Positions 45,370-54,067 of a stretch of 64,000 bases of DNA are shown piece by piece. A program made the translations under genes and the position numbers. The notes below the pieces were generated by a model that saw only the letters and a program-made list of their open reading frames with translations, did not search any database and had not been told where the DNA came from. This DNA is from Bremerella cremea (GTDB taxonomy: Bacteria > Planctomycetota > Planctomycetia > Pirellulales > Pirellulaceae): assembly GCF_003335505.1 (NCBI RefSeq), contig NZ_QPEX01000028.1:1-64000 (forward strand). The letters run 5' to 3'. The stretch's first letter is position 1. Every line of letters starts with the position of its first letter.

Positions 45370-46344
45370 TTATTGCGAGAAGCCGGTGAGTACTTGGCCG
45401 TCATGGCGGTTGTGTAAGTTTCGCCACGTAGCTAGATCGATCGTTTCCGTAACAAAGCGGACGCTGCCGTCGCATAGCGAAACGTTTGCGCCGCCAGGGT
45501 GTTGGCTGCGTGCCCCAGAGATTGCTTCGCCGTGATGCGAAACATCGGGGGTTTTGGCATTCGGAGGAAAGAACGCGTTGATCAGCGTTTGATACGTGAT
45601 ATTGCGAATCCATTGGCCAGCACGGCGTCCTTCGTAACGCGTTGCCGAACGGGTGACGAGTGATTCTGCCGGAGCGGAACAAGGACCACCGCCACTGACA
45701 CGCATGATTTGCGTGCGGTAGTCAACGAGATCGGCCGTATCGTCACCACGCAGACCATACAAGGTTTCAGCAAATGCTATCGTGTTGCTTGTTCCGTCGG
45801 TGACGTCGCGAAACTTGGTGTTCGAGCCCCGCCAGAACAGCCCGTCGGTGTCCGAGCGACTGCAGTAAGACATGCCGTTGCCCGGGCCCGCATTGGCCAT
45901 GTAGTTGCCGCCAGCCCAGACGTTGCCTTTCTCGGTCGATAGCGGATTACCAGGATCGCTGGGGCATTGCAGCACACTAAGTGGTTGGCGAACCACATTG
46001 ACCAACGCTGGGTTCAAGTCTGGATCGTTTGCGACGCCAGAAAGCAGGGGCTGAGAGTAATCGATCAGGTCCGAGAGATTGCCCTGTTCGATGAAGGGGA
46101 GCAGCTTCGCTTGGGTGGAATAGCCATACAGCGAGTCTCCGGCGGGTTGAGGAAACTGCTTGTAGGTCGATTCATAATTGTGCATCGCCAGCGTCAACTG
46201 CTTCAAGTTATTGGTGCATTGCATCCGGCGTGCTGCTTCGCGCGCTTGTTGGACAGCTGGAAGAAGTAAGGAAATAAGGACTCCGATGATCGCAATGACC
46301 ACCAGAAGTTCGACAAGCGTAAACGCGGAACGGGCTGATTTCAT
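45370..46344 (-). CDS. DUF1559 pilin-like protein (H-X9-DG type)
   Basis: A 324-residue protein. The N-terminus AFTLVELLVVIAIIGVLISL is a type IV pilin-like prepilin signal and helix, followed by LLPAVQQAREAARRMQC, the planctomycete DUF1559 hallmark. Near the C-terminus, HPGGANVSLCDGS is an exact H-X9-DG motif. These proteins are abundant in planctomycetes and are probably processed and assembled or displayed like pseudopilins; function unknown. It lies 23 bases upstream of the lipoprotein gene on the same strand, so it may be the first gene of the chelatase operon. A perfect ATTGATCAAT palindrome (46346-46355) touches its start codon. Confidence 0.93.
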   Translation of the reverse strand: MKSARSAFTLVELLVVIAIIGVLISLLLPAVQQAREAARRMQCTNNLKQLTLAMHNYESTYKQFPQPAGDSLYGYSTQAKLLPFIEQGNLSDLIDYSQPLLSGVANDPDLNPALVNVVRQPLSVLQCPSDPGNPLSTEKGNVWAGGNYMANAGPGNGMSYCSRSDTDGLFWRGSNTKFRDVTDGTSNTIAFAETLYGLRGDDTADLVDYRTQIMRVSGGGPCSAPAESLVTRSATRYEGRRAGQWIRNITYQTLINAFFPPNAKTPDVSHHGEAISGARSQHPGGANVSLCDGSVRFVTETIDLATWRNLHNRHDGQVLTGFSQ

Positions 46345-46611
46345 GATTGATCAATTGTTTTGGGCTATTAGATTTCTGCGCGAGGAAACGAAGCAGGAGC
46401 CTACGGTTCCCTTTAGGATTCCGGGGACTCCGTTGGTCGTCCTTGTTGGCTTGGTAGCGCAGTTGTTAATCAGGGAAGTTCGAATGAAAGTCGCGAACGA
46501 GCAGACGTAGCCCAGCGAACTCGCTGGCTTTGCTGCGCGCGATGTTGAAATGAGAGACTCGCTTGCCCAGCGTTTCCTCTTGTTGAAGCGTGTGTGTGCT
46601 TAAACTAAAGA
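46345..46611. other. Divergent promoter region between DUF1559 gene and candidate RNA
   Basis: No gene recognised. The palindrome ATTGATCAAT (46346-46355) is directly upstream of the DUF1559 start and leaves no room for a Shine-Dalgarno sequence. On plus, TTGTTG (46580-46585) and TAAACT (46601-46606, 15-base spacer) are a possible promoter that would start transcription at about 46612, exactly at the stem of the candidate RNA. Confidence 0.4.
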
Positions 46612-46685
46612 GGTTCCGCCGCCTTGCCACAACCGAACGGGTTTGGTCGGACCTAGTAAGCAGTCGTAGCATCGACGGCGGAACC
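46612..46685 (+). ncRNA. Candidate structured small RNA, possibly SRP-like
   Basis: A perfect 10-bp terminal stem, GGTTCCGCCG (46612-46621) with CGGCGGAACC (46676-46685), encloses 54 bases. Inside lies TTGCCACAACC followed by GGTCGGACCTAGTAAGCAG. The order loosely follows bacterial SRP RNA (...TGCC-AACC...GTCAGG-CC-GGAA-GG-AGCAGC...), including AAGCAG at the expected place, but the GGAA tetraloop and its closing helix are replaced by a very short AC-CTA-GT hairpin. A promoter-like pair ends six bases upstream. No coding potential is seen. It could be an aberrant SRP RNA or an unrelated leader or regulatory RNA; it shows no cobalamin-riboswitch core. Confidence 0.38.
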
Positions 46686-46896
46686 CATTGCTTCGTCACA
46701 CGAGCAGGCCAAAGCCATGCACGAATCGATGAGGAAGTTGGTACCGCCTGGAAAGCGAGTAAAACATCCGATGACAGCCGTACCGAAGCCTGATTCAAGC
46801 GTTACGTGGTTTCCTGCGCAGCATTCCATTCCCTTGTTCGAGGAACGAAACAGCGCAGCAATCCGCTAGAGAGTCAGGGGGGACACCGGAAGCTGC

Positions 46897-47334
46897 CTAA
46901 GCAGCCCGAGGAGGAGCCCGTGCTTGCGAGAGGGCGACGAGAGAGTCGCACACGGGAAGTTGGGTTTGCAGCGCAATCTGCTCGCAAGCGGGTTGCAAGC
47001 TAACGCGAACCGGCTTTACCCATGTAATGGCAGCCACAAGGGCCAGCGATTGGCAAACGACACAGCCATCGGGATGATGGTGTGGTGCTTGATCGGAAGG
47101 TTCCTCGCCAGGTTGTTCGGTTCGAGTCGCCGAAGAGGAATCGTGGTGGCAGCAATGGTGAGCCCCACAGGTCGTATCATGGTTAGGGTGGGCGTGAGTG
47201 TGCGAACCACGATCATGATGATGTGTTTGGCACGTATCGCCACACGTAGCCAAGTGAAACCAGGCCGGCGCGTGTCCAGCGGCGAGCATGCCGCATAGAA
47301 CCAGAACATAAAGTGGTCGGAACAACGATACCAC
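46897..47334 (-). CDS. His/Cys-rich exported small protein
   Basis: A 145-residue protein with a GTG start and a signal-like helix (about 5-22). The middle (about 36-80) has runs of HHH, H-x-H-x-H and several Cys (TCQTHHHD, CGAHHCCHHD), then HHPDGCVVCQSLALV (about 85-100), then a tail ending ARAPPRAA. The C-terminal pattern and the HPDGC-x-x-C element resemble the short DUF2946-like proteins found beside metal-efflux genes. Binding of Cu, Zn, Co or Ni in the periplasm is a reasonable inference. It stands alone on minus between the candidate RNA and the beta-propeller gene, about 550 bases ahead of the chelatase cluster on the same strand. Confidence 0.78.
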   Translation of the reverse strand: MVSLFRPLYVLVLCGMLAAGHAPAWFHLATCGDTCQTHHHDRGSHTHAHPNHDTTCGAHHCCHHDSSSATRTEQPGEEPSDQAPHHHPDGCVVCQSLALVAAITWVKPVRVSLQPACEQIALQTQLPVCDSLVALSQARAPPRAA

Positions 47335-47499
47335 GGGGGACGTTCGTCACTCGGGGGGAGTATTGAATTGTTTAAATAACAGGGTCCGACCAAAGACACT
47401 TGCTAATGAATACGATGATCGATCGAAAACGGTTCGTCAAGCCGTACGGTTTTTCGCCTGCTTAATTTCAAGACCTTTCAAGCGGTATTGAGGCCAAGA

Positions 47500-47532
47500 C
47501 CCCCTATTCTCGCAGTTGGAGAGAACAGGGGG
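47500..47532 (-). terminator. Probable terminator of the beta-propeller gene
   Basis: A 12-bp stem with one wobble pair (47500-47511 with 47521-47532) and a 9-base loop lies 18 bases past the stop of the gene ending at 47550. On the minus strand it is followed only by TCTTGG, so the U-tract is weak. Confidence 0.55.
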
Positions 47533-47549
47533 CTTGTCTTCACGCTGGG

Positions 47550-48908
47550 TTAGTTGGCTTTGATGTCGTAACAGTACAGCGTGTTTTGATCGCGAATATA
47601 GAGTTTGCCATTGGCGATCACGGGGTGAGCCCAGGCAGGTTGGCTAGTCCGGTCTGGTTGCTCGAAGCGACCTTTTTCAACGAACTTTTCCTTGTTGGGC
47701 TCGATGAGCAGCACAGGCCCTTCTTCCGAACGCAGATAAAGTCGGCCATCGGCCATGGCCAGCGATCCCTTGGGGGCTTGGCGGTCACGCCAAAGGACTT
47801 CGCCGGTTTGGAAATCGAGGCAGGACAGGAAACCCCCACCGTTACCACCGTTGGCACCATATAGGCAGCCATCGACGACAATCAATCCGCCGTGATGGTT
47901 TTGCATGTTCGAGGTGAAGTAAACTTCTTCCGCCTCGATCTGGCCGTCGTCGGTTTGGTTGAGCTTCACCGCGCCACCGCCGTTGCCATAGGCCGAGGCC
48001 GCGAAGATCAGTCCGTCTTGAAAGACCGGCGTGGTGCAGTTGATGCCCATGCGGTTTGCCGGGCGATCGTATTGCCACAGCAGTTCCCCGGTTTCGGCAT
48101 TCACCCCGATCAACGATTTGGAGGTGAATTGCACGTATTGCTTCTGGCCGGCGTCTTCAATCATGATCGCCGAGGAATAGGCCGCTCCTGGCTTCGGACC
48201 GCCAGGGCCACGCCCAGGTCCACGACGGCCACGTCCTTCCGAGCGTTCCCCTTCTTCACGTTCAGCAGGCGGGGTTGCTTCTTCTGCTGGCGGTTTGGTT
48301 GTCCACAAGGTTTTGCCGGTATTTTTATCGAGTGCTGCTAGGGTCGCTTCTTTGCCTCCGGGGGTAACGATGACCTTGTCTCCATCGACTAGGGGAGACT
48401 CGCGAAAGCTCCACATTGGCACAACCCCACCAAAATCTTTTTGCAAATCACGTTGCCAGATGATTTCGCCGTCGGCAACGTTCAAGCAAGTGACATCGCC
48501 GGCCATGCCCATGACATACATCTGGTCACCATCAATGGTCGGTGTGCCGCCAGGCCCTTCTTTCGATTGAGGCATTCGTTGCTCGTAGGCAGTGCCTAGC
48601 TTGGTGCCCCAGATTTTCTGGCCATCCTTTTCATTCAAGGCCCAGACCACTTCGTTGTCACCTTGAATGCTCATCCCATAGATTCGACCGTTGGCAATCG
48701 CAGGGGCGCTGTCGCCGCCACCGAGGTCCGTTGCCTTCCAGGCCAATGATGGACCACCTTCCGGCCATTCTTGAAGCAAGCCCGTCTCTTGAGAAACGGC
48801 ATCGCGATGCACACCATTCCATTGCGGCCAATCGGTTGGCTTGGGCGAGTCCGCCCAGGCAGGCGAAATCGCGATCATGGTGAGGAGCAAGCTTGTTACG
48901 TATCGCAT
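47550..48908 (-). CDS. Exported PQQ-type beta-propeller protein (BamB-like)
   Basis: A 452-residue protein starting at ATG 48908, which opens a signal peptide (about 1-19, ending SPAWA); a frame open to 49100 adds a non-signal extension. Repeats of the PQQ-enzyme/BamB type are visible: WAGATDLG-like [75 protein letters not shown] and [12 protein letters not shown] Gly/Arg/Glu-rich insert lies between two blades (about 225-250). It lacks the PQQ-binding residues of a quinoprotein dehydrogenase that I could identify, so it is more likely a binding or scaffold propeller. Such proteins are numerous in planctomycetes. Confidence 0.9.
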   Translation of the reverse strand: MRYVTSLLLTMIAISPAWADSPKPTDWPQWNGVHRDAVSQETGLLQEWPEGGPSLAWKATDLGGGDSAPAIANGRIYGMSIQGDNEVVWALNEKDGQKIWGTKLGTAYEQRMPQSKEGPGGTPTIDGDQMYVMGMAGDVTCLNVADGEIIWQRDLQKDFGGVVPMWSFRESPLVDGDKVIVTPGGKEATLAALDKNTGKTLWTTKPPAEEATPPAEREEGERSEGRGRRGPGRGPGGPKPGAAYSSAIMIEDAGQKQYVQFTSKSLIGVNAETGELLWQYDRPANRMGINCTTPVFQDGLIFAASAYGNGGGAVKLNQTDDGQIEAEEVYFTSNMQNHHGGLIVVDGCLYGANGGNGGGFLSCLDFQTGEVLWRDRQAPKGSLAMADGRLYLRSEEGPVLLIEPNKEKFVEKGRFEQPDRTSQPAWAHPVIANGKLYIRDQNTLYCYDIKAN

Positions 48909-49115
48909 ATCGATAGTTCTCGTGAAATTGGGAGCGATGAATGGCCAGCCGCGCGTTGCTCTTAATTTTAAGAGGCTCGAACTGCGGATCGATAGCCCGA
49001 ACTTGGGAAATCGTGAACCGATTCCCCAAACGTTCTTCTGTTCTAGGGGCAGCGCACCGCCCGCTGCCAAAGGTAGTGCCTTCCCTAGTTGGGGGGGCAA
49101 GGGGCAGGGATCGAC

Positions 49116-50054
49116 TTAGAGCGGGTCTGCTGCTTTGGGGCGGGCGATATAGTCGATGGCAATGACTACCGCCGCTGCTAAAACCATGAGCGCAAAGCAA
49201 CTGATGGTTTCATGGGGATAAGGGTTTTCGACCGGAGCGCTTTCGTCCCAGGGCCACAACTTCTTCAATGCTCCGATCATGAAACCTCCCATCAGCGAAA
49301 GCGTAGCGGCTTCGTGCTGATGGAGGAGCCACTTCAGGAATTTGCTGAAAGAAAGGAGCCCAAACAGACAACCTAAGGCAAAACAGGCAAACGCAAACAC
49401 ATCCTCCATGACCAACTGCCCCTTGGCCATCGCTTTGGGGATACCGCTGAAATAATGGTAAGCACCTAAAATGAGCAGCAAGTACGAACCGCTGATCCCT
49501 GGCAAAATCATTGCGCAGATCGCGATCGCTCCGAGCAGGAAAGAAACCAGCGGATTCGGAGCGGTGGTGAAATCGTTTAGTGCCGGCAAGCTCGTCAACC
49601 AATAGGCAAACCCACCCCCAACGATCGCCAAAACGATGCAAAGAACAAGGTGTTGCCGGTTTTTCGGATGGATCATGCGGGTCACTAAGTAACCTGAACC
49701 AGCGATCGCCCCAAAAAAAGTGGCGTAAACAAGTGGCTTGGTACGTGCGGGATGATCAGGCTCGCCAATGAGGTCGTGCAGGATGGTGACGAACGTTAAG
49801 ATGCCACACGCAACTCCCGCGAGTAGCGCCAACAGGAACCAAATATCGAACCGTTCGGCAAGGGCTTTCCAGTCTCGCTTCCGCAACAAGTGAAACGTCT
49901 GGCCGTTAACTTGGCTGATGGCATCGACCAAGCGGCGATAGATGCCCAGCACCAAGGCGACTGTTCCGCCGCTAATTCCTGGCACCGCGTCGGCTGCTCC
50001 CATCGCCAAACCGCAGAGGAAATGACGGACGGAATTGATTCGAGGTTCTGACAT
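49116..50054 (-). CDS. DUF368 membrane protein (PopT-type undecaprenyl-phosphate transporter)
   Basis: A 312-residue protein with about nine helices. The N-terminal motif FLCGLAMGAADAVPGISGGTVALVLGIYRRLV is the DUF368 signature, and an internal partner PGISGSYLLLILGAYHYF shows the inverted repeat typical of the family. DUF368 proteins (PopT) have been shown to return undecaprenyl phosphate to the cytoplasmic face for reuse in cell-wall and glycan synthesis. This bears on planctomycetes, whose peptidoglycan was long disputed. It is preceded by a long gap and followed by the propeller gene on the same strand. Confidence 0.92.
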   Translation of the reverse strand: MSEPRINSVRHFLCGLAMGAADAVPGISGGTVALVLGIYRRLVDAISQVNGQTFHLLRKRDWKALAERFDIWFLLALLAGVACGILTFVTILHDLIGEPDHPARTKPLVYATFFGAIAGSGYLVTRMIHPKNRQHLVLCIVLAIVGGGFAYWLTSLPALNDFTTAPNPLVSFLLGAIAICAMILPGISGSYLLLILGAYHYFSGIPKAMAKGQLVMEDVFAFACFALGCLFGLLSFSKFLKWLLHQHEAATLSLMGGFMIGALKKLWPWDESAPVENPYPHETISCFALMVLAAAVVIAIDYIARPKAADPL

Positions 50055-50580
50055 GATTGCGAGTCCAGTTGCATGGCGTATTGATGTGTGCGCGAGTAAT
50101 CCAAGCCGCTAATTGAGCTTCTAGGCCACCAATTCGGGGCTTCTCAAACTTGGCTCGCCTCGATTGCTGGCGCAGGCCTCAATACCAAAGGGGCGATTTT
50201 AGTGAACAAAACGCATTGCGGGCAGGGCAAACTGGGATGTTCTTGCCAGTAACGGTGGGGGGAGCTGCGCAATTCCGGTTTTCGAAAGTGGTAATTGGCC
50301 GAAATGAGCTAGAGATTACCCAGGAACAACGGTGTGAATTTGCCTAACCGAATGCGATCGGAAGATAGGTGGCGAAACCCCAGTGATTTACCTTGACCGA
50401 GTCTGGAGGGGGGGATAAATTGCGTTAACACGCTACCATTGGTTGTAGTGTGCGCAATTAGTATTGAAACAGCGAATTGGCTTCACGCGGCTTCCGCTTT
50501 CTTAGATCGCTTGGCCTTTTGTGACAGGGCGACTTTCGAGATTGGGCGGAGGCTTGCTGAGTTTCGGCAGGGTGGCACGG
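50055..50580. other. Divergent intergenic region between DUF368 gene and ispE
   Basis: A gap of about 525 bases with no gene recognised. It should contain both promoters. A GTG at 50521 is in frame with ispE and could lengthen it by 20 codons. Confidence 0.45.
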
Positions 50581-51537
50581 ATGTTGTTGCAACGATTAGC
50601 CTCCAAGGTATCCGTCCTTGCTCCGGCGAAGATCAACCTCTTTTTGGAATTGCTCGAGAAGCGACCAGATGGTTTTCATGAGTTGGAAACAGTAATGGTG
50701 GCGGTTTCGTTATTTGATCGGTTGGAAATCACGCCCCTGGCAACTTCCGAGATCGAGCTTGATTGTGCTTGGGAAACGGGACAGACGGCCCAAGCCAACC
50801 AATGGGAAGACCCAGCTCAATTTCTGGGAGACCTTCCCCCGATGGAAAGCAACTTGGTGTACCGAGCGGTCAAGCTGCTTCAAACAGAAGAAAATGTCCC
50901 ACACGGAGCGCGGATTATTTTGCGCAAGCGAATTCCCTCTGCCTCTGGTTTTGGTGGCGCGTCGAGCGATGCTGCGGCCGCACTGATGGCGGCTAATTTA
51001 GCTTGGAATTTGGGGTGTTCGATAAATCGGCTGAGTGAATTGGCCGCCTCGCTGGGAAGCGACATTCCGTTTTTCCTGCATGCTGGTCAACTGGGCAGTG
51101 GCTTGGCGATGGCGACCGGCAGGGGCGAAAAGATTGCGACTTTCCCGGGAAAACGGCTCGATTTGGTGCTGATACGCCCAGCCGGCGGGCTTTCAACCCC
51201 TGAAGTTTTCCGACGATGTCGTATCCCCGCATCGCCTGAGTCCGCGCAGCCGTTGCTGGCCTCCCTGCAGTCGGATCAACAAATGTCGCTGCCACCGACG
51301 TTGACGAATCGACTTAGTTTGCCGGCGCGAGAGTTGTCGTCGACAATCGATCGTGTGGCGAACGCGTGCGAACAACTGGATGTCGTTGCCCACCAAATGT
51401 CAGGCAGTGGTTCTGGCTATTTCGCCATTTGTCGGAATCGCCCTCACGCAATGCGAGTTGCCGCCCGATTGCGTGCCGCGAACGTAGGCATGGTTTTCCC
51501 TGTCACAACCTGTGGAATCCGGGCCCTGAGAAATTAA
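50581..51537 (+). CDS. ispE: 4-diphosphocytidyl-2-C-methyl-D-erythritol kinase
   Basis: A 318-residue GHMP kinase of the non-mevalonate isoprenoid pathway; it phosphorylates CDP-methylerythritol with ATP. ATG 50581 is chosen because it puts APAKINLFLELL at residues 14-25, as is usual, with GGGTGG eight bases upstream. The ATP-binding loop is PSASGFGGASSDAAAAL (about 117-133). The C-terminal GHMP motif is MSGSGSGYFAIC. Longer than E. coli IspE by about 35 residues, mainly before the C-terminal motif. The spoVG-like gene follows after 33 bases, similar to the ispE–...–spoVG order of Gram-positive bacteria. Confidence 0.94.
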   Translation: MLLQRLASKVSVLAPAKINLFLELLEKRPDGFHELETVMVAVSLFDRLEITPLATSEIELDCAWETGQTAQANQWEDPAQFLGDLPPMESNLVYRAVKLLQTEENVPHGARIILRKRIPSASGFGGASSDAAAALMAANLAWNLGCSINRLSELAASLGSDIPFFLHAGQLGSGLAMATGRGEKIATFPGKRLDLVLIRPAGGLSTPEVFRRCRIPASPESAQPLLASLQSDQQMSLPPTLTNRLSLPARELSSTIDRVANACEQLDVVAHQMSGSGSGYFAICRNRPHAMRVAARLRAANVGMVFPVTTCGIRALRN

Positions 51538-51570
51538 CACCGCGTCATAACGTCTCTGGAGTTTGCAGCC

Positions 51571-52185
51571 GTGAAAATCACCGAAGTTCGCATCAAACTG
51601 ATGGAAGATTCTAGCGATCGGTTGCGGGGGTTTTGCTCCATTACCTTCGACGATGCGTTTGTGATCCGTGACCTGAAAATCATTGAAGGAGCCAATGGGC
51701 CCTTTGTAGCGATGCCCAGCCGCAAGCTGACCGGGCATTGCCCTAGTTGCGGCTGCAAGAATCATCTGCGGGCTAGTTACTGCAATCAATGTGGCATGAA
51801 GTTGAAACAGCCCCAAGTCGAACGTGGTAGCGATCAACGCGCCAAGCTGTATGCCGATATTGCACACCCCATTAATTCCGAATGTCGCGAGCAAATTCAA
51901 ACGCGGGTGATTGCGGAATATCACAACGAGATTGAAGAGGCGAAGCGGCCTGGTTATCGCTCGAAGTACGACGATTTCTTTATCGATGCCGGCGAAGACT
52001 ACGATCATGACGATGATCACGAGCATCCTTCGCCCGCCAAAGAGGTGCCCCAGCAAGATTCGGCGGCAAAGACGATCGAGCGGAGTGAAGATGCTTCGAC
52101 ACTGAAGGGGCCGCATAGCCGCTCTGCGGAAACTTCTAGCTCGGGACGCCCCCGCAAATTTGGGGAAGGCATCTTTGATGACTAA
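51571..52185 (+). CDS. spoVG: SpoVG-family RNA/DNA-binding protein with inserted zinc ribbon
   Basis: A 204-residue protein. The N-terminus ([20 protein letters not shown], then ...[18 protein letters not shown] and [10 protein letters not shown]) and the later [26 protein letters not shown] are clear SpoVG. Between them, where SpoVG has a short loop, sits a zinc ribbon with CPSC (57, 60) and CNQC (71, 74). A His/Asp-rich, low-complexity tail of about 70 residues follows. SpoVG proteins bind nucleic acid and act as post-transcriptional regulators in Firmicutes and Borrelia. The zinc ribbon may widen binding. Probably co-transcribed with ispE. Confidence 0.9.
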   Translation: MKITEVRIKLMEDSSDRLRGFCSITFDDAFVIRDLKIIEGANGPFVAMPSRKLTGHCPSCGCKNHLRASYCNQCGMKLKQPQVERGSDQRAKLYADIAHPINSECREQIQTRVIAEYHNEIEEAKRPGYRSKYDDFFIDAGEDYDHDDDHEHPSPAKEVPQQDSAAKTIERSEDASTLKGPHSRSAETSSSGRPRKFGEGIFDD

Positions 52186-52539
52186 CCCCTCGTTAAGGTA
52201 TTCTTCCGTCTCCCCTGAAACCACCCTAGAATGGCAAGAATTCTGACTGGTAGAATATTTTTGCTAGGCGATAAAGTTGCTCTAGAGTGCCAAGGCAATG
52301 GAGAGGCTAAGGAAGGAATCGAATCTCAAGCTGGGCTGATTTCACGGACACGAAACCGATGCTCCCAGGCTGGATTCTAGATCGTTTAAACTGATCTAAT
52401 CCGCGTAATTTACTCAACCGTTGATTACGTTTTCTTTCTTCATGCTCTCTGCGGTTAACCTTCTGTTCTCTTTAGTGGATCTCGCCGATAACCCGCAACG
52501 CTAGCACTTACCAACCACCCTCATACAAGGCGCATTAAG
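52186..52539. other. Intergenic region upstream of fumC
   Basis: A 354-base gap containing the palindrome AGAATTCT (about 52237) and AT-rich stretches but no gene. It probably holds the fumC promoter; no clear promoter pair was identified. Confidence 0.45.
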
Positions 52540-53964
52540 ATGTCCGAATTTCGTATTGAAAAAGACTCGATGGGGGAAGTTCAGGTCCCTGCCAACGCCT
52601 ATTACAGCGCCCAAACCCAGCGTGCCGTCGATAATTTTCCGATCAGCGGTTGGACATTGCCGCCGGCGCTGATTCATGCGATGGGATGGGTCAAATTTGC
52701 CTGCGCGATCGCCAACCGAGATTTGGGCAAATTGACCGGCACCGGTAAGAACCCGCTCAGCGACAAGCAGGTCGAGGCGCTACTAGCGGCTTGCGCGGAA
52801 GTACGCGAAGGGAAGTTCGACGGTGAGTTTCCGATCGATATTTTTCAGACCGGTAGCGGCACTTCGAGCAACATGAACGTTAACGAAGTGATCAGTAATA
52901 GGGCGATTGAAATCATGGGGGGCGATCGTCTCGCGGTCGCCAAACCGATCCACCCGAACGACCACGTCAACATGGGGCAAAGCACCAACGACACATTCCC
53001 CACGTCGATCCATGTGGCCGTGGCAATGCAAATCCAAATGAAGCTCATTCCGGCCCTGGAAAAGCTGCATGCATCGCTTGATGAAAAGGCCAAGGCCTGG
53101 GACAAGATCATTAAGATCGGTCGTACCCACCTGATGGATGCCACGCCCTTGCGATTAGGGCAAGAGTTCAGCGGGTTCGCTCGCCAGATCGAGCTTTCAA
53201 TCAAGCGTGCCAAGATTGCCTTGGAATCGGTCTTAGAGCTACCGGTTGGCGGCACGGCAGTTGGTACCGGAATCAACACCCACCCGCAGTTCTCGGAAAA
53301 GGTTTGTGCTGCGTTGGCTGAAGGGTTGGATATTCCTTTCATGGAAGCAGTCAATCATTTCGAGGCGAATGCCAATCGCGACGGCTTGGTGCAATGCCAT
53401 AGCGAGTTGAAAACGATTGCGACCACGTTGTTTAATTTGGCCAACAATATTCGCTGGCTGGGAAGTGGTCCTCGTTGTGGGTTCTACGAGGTGGCTTTGC
53501 CAACCCGACAACCTGGCAGCAGCATTATGCCAGGCAAGGTGAATCCGGTGATGAGCGAAAGTATGATGCAAGCGACGGCTAAGGTCATCGGCAACGATAG
53601 CTGCATTGCGCTTTCTGGTGCCGCTGGAGGAAACTTTCAGTTGAACATCATGATGCCGATTATGGGGCACACGGTGTTAGAAAGCATTCATTTGCTGGCC
53701 AACTCGTGCGATGCTTTTGTCGAATTCTGTGTGGCTGAAATGGAAGCGAACGAAGACAAGTGCAACGCGGCCGTCGAACAAAGCTTGTCGATGTGTACCA
53801 GTCTCAATCCGTTGATTGGGTACGACAAAGCCGCCAAGATGGCCAAAGACGCATTTGCTAGCGGTAAGACAATTCGAGAACTCGCCGAAGAACAAGGCGA
53901 AATCGAGCCAGAAGCCCTGAAAGATGCTCTCGACCCTTGGAAAATGACCTATCCTCACCAATAG
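52540..53964 (+). CDS. fumC: Class II fumarate hydratase
   Basis: A 474-residue enzyme of the TCA cycle converting fumarate and malate. The superfamily signature GSSIMPGKVNPVMSE (about 327-341) carries the catalytic Ser loop. Other blocks: TGSGTSSNMNVNEVISNRA, NMGQSTNDTFPTSIHVA, GRTHLMDATPLRLGQEFSGF, and PVGGTAVGTGIN. Length and motifs fit FumC rather than aspartase, which shows small differences in the same blocks; aspartase cannot be wholly excluded without alignment. It is flanked by long gaps and is probably a single-gene transcript. Confidence 0.93.
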   Translation: MSEFRIEKDSMGEVQVPANAYYSAQTQRAVDNFPISGWTLPPALIHAMGWVKFACAIANRDLGKLTGTGKNPLSDKQVEALLAACAEVREGKFDGEFPIDIFQTGSGTSSNMNVNEVISNRAIEIMGGDRLAVAKPIHPNDHVNMGQSTNDTFPTSIHVAVAMQIQMKLIPALEKLHASLDEKAKAWDKIIKIGRTHLMDATPLRLGQEFSGFARQIELSIKRAKIALESVLELPVGGTAVGTGINTHPQFSEKVCAALAEGLDIPFMEAVNHFEANANRDGLVQCHSELKTIATTLFNLANNIRWLGSGPRCGFYEVALPTRQPGSSIMPGKVNPVMSESMMQATAKVIGNDSCIALSGAAGGNFQLNIMMPIMGHTVLESIHLLANSCDAFVEFCVAEMEANEDKCNAAVEQSLSMCTSLNPLIGYDKAAKMAKDAFASGKTIRELAEEQGEIEPEALKDALDPWKMTYPHQ

Positions 53965-54067
53965 TGAGGAATTGCGGTTTCCACCTTGGTGGCTAGGCGT
54001 CTGATTTGCTACGTTGAAAGTGGCCGGCCACCAATTGTTTCGAGGAGTTGTTTTGGGAGTCAGAAGG

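Noticed and set aside
46345..46896. Possible cobalamin riboswitch near the CobN cluster
   Set aside because: Neither strand shows the conserved B12-box or the CCCGCAACTGT-type core; the only strong structure is the 10-bp stem reported as a candidate RNA.
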